This document shows, piece after piece, positions 61,337 through 64,000 of a DNA stretch of 64,000 bases. The notes under the pieces are model-generated. The model did no database searches. It saw only the letters and a list, made by a program, of their open reading frames with translations, and had not been told where the DNA came from. Every line of letters begins with the position of its first letter. Position 1 is the first letter of the stretch. A program made the position numbers and the translations under genes. This stretch comes from Xiheimicrobium sp033763395 (GTDB lineage: Bacteria; Myxococcota; Myxococcia; Myxococcales; Myxococcaceae), in NCBI GenBank assembly GCA_033763395.1, contig JANRKQ010000090.1, positions 1-64,000 on the forward strand, given 5' to 3'.

Positions 61337-62511
61337 TGTGGCGCGCGCTCCCGCTCGCGGCGCTCCTCGTCGTCGGCTGCGGCATGCCGGCGCCGGTCGA
61401 TGCCCTGCCCTTCCCTCCGGCCGGCCCAGCTGCCACGCCCAACCCGTCGGCGTTCGGTCCCTTCCAGGTCGGCGTGCGCACCGTCACCTACGAAGACCGC
61501 CGGCGGCCCAAGCCCGACGGCACGCCCCGGCTGCTGGTGACGGAGATCTGGTACCCGGCGACGCAGGACACGAAGGGCAAGCCAACCGTCAGCTACGACA
61601 TCAAGGAGCGCTTCACCGACGAGCAGCGCGCCATGCTGGTGGCGGCCGGAGGCGTGCCCCTGCTCGAGACGCCCGCGGTGCGTGACGCGGCGCCGGCGAA
61701 GACCCACGGCCCGTTCCCGCTCATCGTCTTCAGCCACGGCCAGGGCGCGATTCGCTGGCAGTCGACCTTCTACACGGTGCTGCTCGCCTCTCACGGCTAC
61801 GTGGTGGTCTCGCCGGATCACGAGGGCGGCACGCTCGACTACGCCGTGCGCAACCAGCTCCAGGACGTGGGCATCGGCATCGCCACCCGGCCCGCCGACG
61901 TGCAGTACCTCATCACCGCGTACCAGCGCCTGCCCGAGAGCGACCCGCTGTACGGCCTCGTCGACTCCGAGAAGGTGGGCGTCACGGGCCACAGCTTCGG
62001 CGCGCTCACCTCGCTGCGCGTGGCGGCCATCGACCAGCGCGTGAAGGTGATCGTCCCGCAGGCGCCGCCGTCGACCGATCTCTTCTTCGTCGACCTGGGC
62101 CGGCCGAACCTCGGCATTCCGGTGATGATTCAGGGCGCGCGGAAGGACCGAACGCTCAAGTGGGACGAGCACGTCGCGCCCACCTGGGCCGCGATGCAGA
62201 AGCCGCGCTGGCTGCTCGACATCACCGAGGGCGGACATTTCACCTTCTCCGACATCTGCGCGTTCGACCTCGCGGCGGTGAGCGACAACATTCGCCTCGA
62301 CATTCCCGGCGCGAACGTGCGCAGCGTGCTGAGCGATGGCTGCGCCCCGCCGGCTCCGAGCGCCGCGGTGGCCCAGCCGCTGATGAACCACTTCGCCGTC
62401 GCGCTGTTCAACGCGACGCTGCGCGGCAGCCCCGGCTCGCTCGAGCTGCTCACCCAGGCCAACGCCGACACGCTGGCGCCGGGCGTGTCGGTGGTGACGA
62501 CAGATCCCTGA
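61336..62511 (+). CDS. Alpha/beta hydrolase lipoprotein (PAF-acetylhydrolase/dienelactone hydrolase-like)
   Basis: 391 residues. MWRALPLAALLVVGCGMP is a lipoprotein signal. The hydrolase has IVFSHGQGAIRWQS, the nucleophile VGVTGHSFGALTSL, an acid region GARKDRTLKWDE, and a catalytic His in EGGHFTFSD, as in platelet-activating-factor acetylhydrolase-like enzymes. It is exported and lipid-anchored, so it would act on lipids or esters at the cell surface. The ATG shares one base with the preceding stop (TGATG), so the two lipoproteins are coupled. Confidence 0.9.
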   Translation: MWRALPLAALLVVGCGMPAPVDALPFPPAGPAATPNPSAFGPFQVGVRTVTYEDRRRPKPDGTPRLLVTEIWYPATQDTKGKPTVSYDIKERFTDEQRAMLVAAGGVPLLETPAVRDAAPAKTHGPFPLIVFSHGQGAIRWQSTFYTVLLASHGYVVVSPDHEGGTLDYAVRNQLQDVGIGIATRPADVQYLITAYQRLPESDPLYGLVDSEKVGVTGHSFGALTSLRVAAIDQRVKVIVPQAPPSTDLFFVDLGRPNLGIPVMIQGARKDRTLKWDEHVAPTWAAMQKPRWLLDITEGGHFTFSDICAFDLAAVSDNIRLDIPGANVRSVLSDGCAPPAPSAAVAQPLMNHFAVALFNATLRGSPGSLELLTQANADTLAPGVSVVTTDP

Positions 62512-62519
62512 GCGGGCCC

Positions 62520-63227
62520 TCAGCGGGAATGGGCGCGCGCGGCGATGAGCGCCGGTGCGAGCGCGAGGCTCCAGGGCACGAGGATTACCGCCACGTTCCC
62601 TCCGACTTCGCCGCCAGCCCAGGCGAAGAGCAGCGCCGTGGCGATCCACACGAGCAGGCTGACCCACGTTGGCAGGAACGTGCGCGAGTGGCGCTGCGCG
62701 ATGAAGAGCACCAGCCATGGAATCGAGAAGAGCCCCCACCTCTTCAAATCCTTCAGGGTCCATTCTGGCCGCTCCAGCCGCGCCGCGAGGAGGAGCAGGC
62801 TGAACAACGCTGGAGCGCTCAACATCCACCACGCGGCCCTTTCACGCGCGCGTCGGGCGACGTCGCCCTGAATGACGCCCGAGGCACGACAGGCTTCGCA
62901 CAACCCGAGGAGCTCCCGCTCCACGGCCGCTGGACGAAGACAAGCCGCACACCCGAACCGGCCGCACCGGGTGCACGTGCCCACCGCGGCGAGGGTCGGG
63001 TGCTCGCCACAGCGCGCCCGCAGTTCGGCAGCCTCGAGCGGGCGCAGGTCGGCGGCGACGACCCGGGGCGCGCGGGCCGCAGAGGGTGCGACGCCGTCGG
63101 CGAGGAGCGCGTCGATGTCGGCCTGGTCGAGCCCGCGGGTGCGCAGCTCGGCGACGATGCTGGCGCGCGACAACCCCTCGTCTTCGAGGCGCTGCACCAC
63201 CTGCCACGGCGACTCGGGCTGGCTCAT
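62520..63227 (-). CDS. Zinc-finger membrane protein, unknown
   Basis: 235 residues. An N-terminal helical region is followed by a Cys-rich B-box-like segment (CGEHPTLAAVGTCTRCGRFGCAACL, then LCEACRASG), which fits two zinc sites, and then four hydrophobic segments at the C-terminus. The ATG at 63227 has GGAG three nt upstream, which is short; an ATG at 63236 is the alternative. Convergent with the hydrolase lipoprotein gene (8 nt gap). Function unknown. Confidence 0.75.
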   Translation of the reverse strand: MSQPESPWQVVQRLEDEGLSRASIVAELRTRGLDQADIDALLADGVAPSAARAPRVVAADLRPLEAAELRARCGEHPTLAAVGTCTRCGRFGCAACLRPAAVERELLGLCEACRASGVIQGDVARRARERAAWWMLSAPALFSLLLLAARLERPEWTLKDLKRWGLFSIPWLVLFIAQRHSRTFLPTWVSLLVWIATALLFAWAGGEVGGNVAVILVPWSLALAPALIAARAHSR

Positions 63228-63305
63228 CCGCTCCATTTCAGCGCGACTGGGGCCCCGGGCGGAAGTGATTGCGCCGACGGCCCGGGCCCGGCATCAGGGA
63301 GCGCC

Positions 63306-64000
63306 ATGACCGATCGCCCGTCGTCTCCGAGCCTGCGCATCCAGGGCACGGTCGAGCTGCTCCGCCAGCAGAGCCGGCTGCTCCCGAAGGACCCCCAGCG
63401 GGCCCGCGCCCTGCTCGACGCCGCCTCGCGCTCGATGCCGTGGCCCGAGGTGAAGGAGTCGGACGCGACGGTGGCGGGCGTGCCCTGCCGGCTGTTGCTG
63501 CCCGACGGAGCCTCGCGCGGCCTGCTCGTCTACGTGCACGGCGGCGGCTTTCACGGCGGCTCGTTCGCCACGCACGCGTACCTCTTGCGCTCGCTCGCCA
63601 CGACGCTCAAGCGGCGCACCGTCTTCCCGCTGTACCGGCTCGCGCCCGAGCACCCATTCCCCGCGGGCCTCGACGACGTCACCGCCGTGCTCGACGCCGC
63701 GGTGGCCGAGACCGACGACGTGGTGCTGGCCGGAGACTCGGCCGGCGGCACGCTCGCGCTGGGCGCGTTGCTCGCGACGAGGCCCGCGCAGGTGCACCGG
63801 GTGCTGCTCGTGTCGCCCTGGCTCGATCTCACGTGCCGCTCGCCCACCATCGACGCCGCCCCCCACGACTACCTCGAGGCCGAGGTGATGCGTCGCCTCG
63901 CGACGTCGTACCTGGGCGGTACGGCACCTGAGGATCCCCGCGCGTCGCCGCTCTTCGCGAACCTCGCGGGCCTCCCGCCGATCTTCCTTGCCAGCGGCGG
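63306..64000 (+). CDS. Alpha/beta hydrolase-3 (hormone-sensitive-lipase-like), cut by the right edge
   Basis: 231 residues visible, frame open to the window end. The family's oxyanion motif HGGGFHGG and nucleophile elbow VLAGDSAGGTLALG are present, with YRLAPEHPFPAGLDD between them. The visible part ends near PPIFLASGG, where the catalytic Asp region begins. HSL-family enzymes hydrolyse short acyl esters. Divergent from the zinc-finger gene, 78 bases apart. The ATG at 63306 is the first in frame. Confidence 0.9.
   Translation, partial: MTDRPSSPSLRIQGTVELLRQQSRLLPKDPQRARALLDAASRSMPWPEVKESDATVAGVPCRLLLPDGASRGLLVYVHGGGFHGGSFATHAYLLRSLATTLKRRTVFPLYRLAPEHPFPAGLDDVTAVLDAAVAETDDVVLAGDSAGGTLALGALLATRPAQVHRVLLVSPWLDLTCRSPTIDAAPHDYLEAEVMRRLATSYLGGTAPEDPRASPLFANLAGLPPIFLASG

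Noticed and set aside
62508..62523. CTGA-N8-TCAG palindrome between convergent genes
   Set aside because: Only four base pairs and no T-run, so it is not supported as a terminator.

Overview
The window looks like a chromosomal segment of a high-GC, predatory-type delta-proteobacterium, most likely a member of the Myxococcota. This is an inference from gene style. There are large TPR proteins, two eukaryotic-type Ser/Thr kinases (one with an N-terminal PilZ-like domain of the kind common in myxobacteria), many lipoproteins with short Cys-terminated signals, frequent GTG starts in GTGA overlaps with the upstream stop, and strong G/C bias at third codon positions. No rRNA, tRNA, insertion sequence, phage or CRISPR array was recognised. 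Most of the sequence is densely packed with genes.

Layout. 1-7.1 kb: edge fragment, a giant TPR membrane protein with a small partner, a lipoprotein followed by an AAC(2')-I-type aminoglycoside acetyltransferase, then an ECF sigma factor with an NrsF-like anti-sigma factor. 7.1-9.2 kb: a strong terminator with a structured 3' region, then an SDR/acyltransferase pair. 9.3-16.6 kb: small secreted proteins, a subtilisin-like lipoprotein and mfd. 17.1-24.7 kb: seven tightly packed genes (PHP-glycosyltransferase fusion, class III aminotransferase, phosphatidylserine decarboxylase, Mpo1-like membrane protein, unknown polytopic membrane protein, methyltransferase). I count six reading frames here, with the first a two-domain fusion. 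This is the best candidate for an undescribed pathway, probably a lipid or glycolipid head-group modification. 25.3-31.9 kb: the arginine operon argC, argJB (fused), argH, an unknown membrane protein, argF. 32-39.5 kb: two Ser/Thr kinases flanking a secreted esterase. 39.5-43.8 kb: an exonuclease/endonuclease/phosphatase-family protein, a quinone oxidoreductase, and a second ECF sigma / zf-HC2 anti-sigma / periplasmic Spy-like operon. 44.2-47.5 kb: ethanolamine ammonia-lyase (eutB, eutC) with a lone EutL shell protein, next to a decayed YkgJ-type gene. 47.5-49.6 kb: hydrolase and HxlR regulator sharing a promoter region with two matching inverted repeats. 49.6-64 kb: mostly hypothetical proteins, an LptF/LptG pair, a thioredoxin-TPR protein, a TIGR02996 protein with a TIM-barrel partner, a degenerate 5'-nucleotidase, and two alpha/beta hydrolases, the last running off the right edge.

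How the genes fit together. The arginine operon supplies ornithine-cycle synthesis up to argininosuccinate cleavage, lacking argD and argG here. The lipid cluster and the eut genes could both touch phosphatidylethanolamine: Psd makes it, and EutBC would consume the ethanolamine released from membranes, perhaps of prey. That link is speculative. Start codons were chosen by overlap with the upstream gene, by visible GGAG-type ribosome sites, or by signal-peptide fit. Where these disagree, the entry says so.
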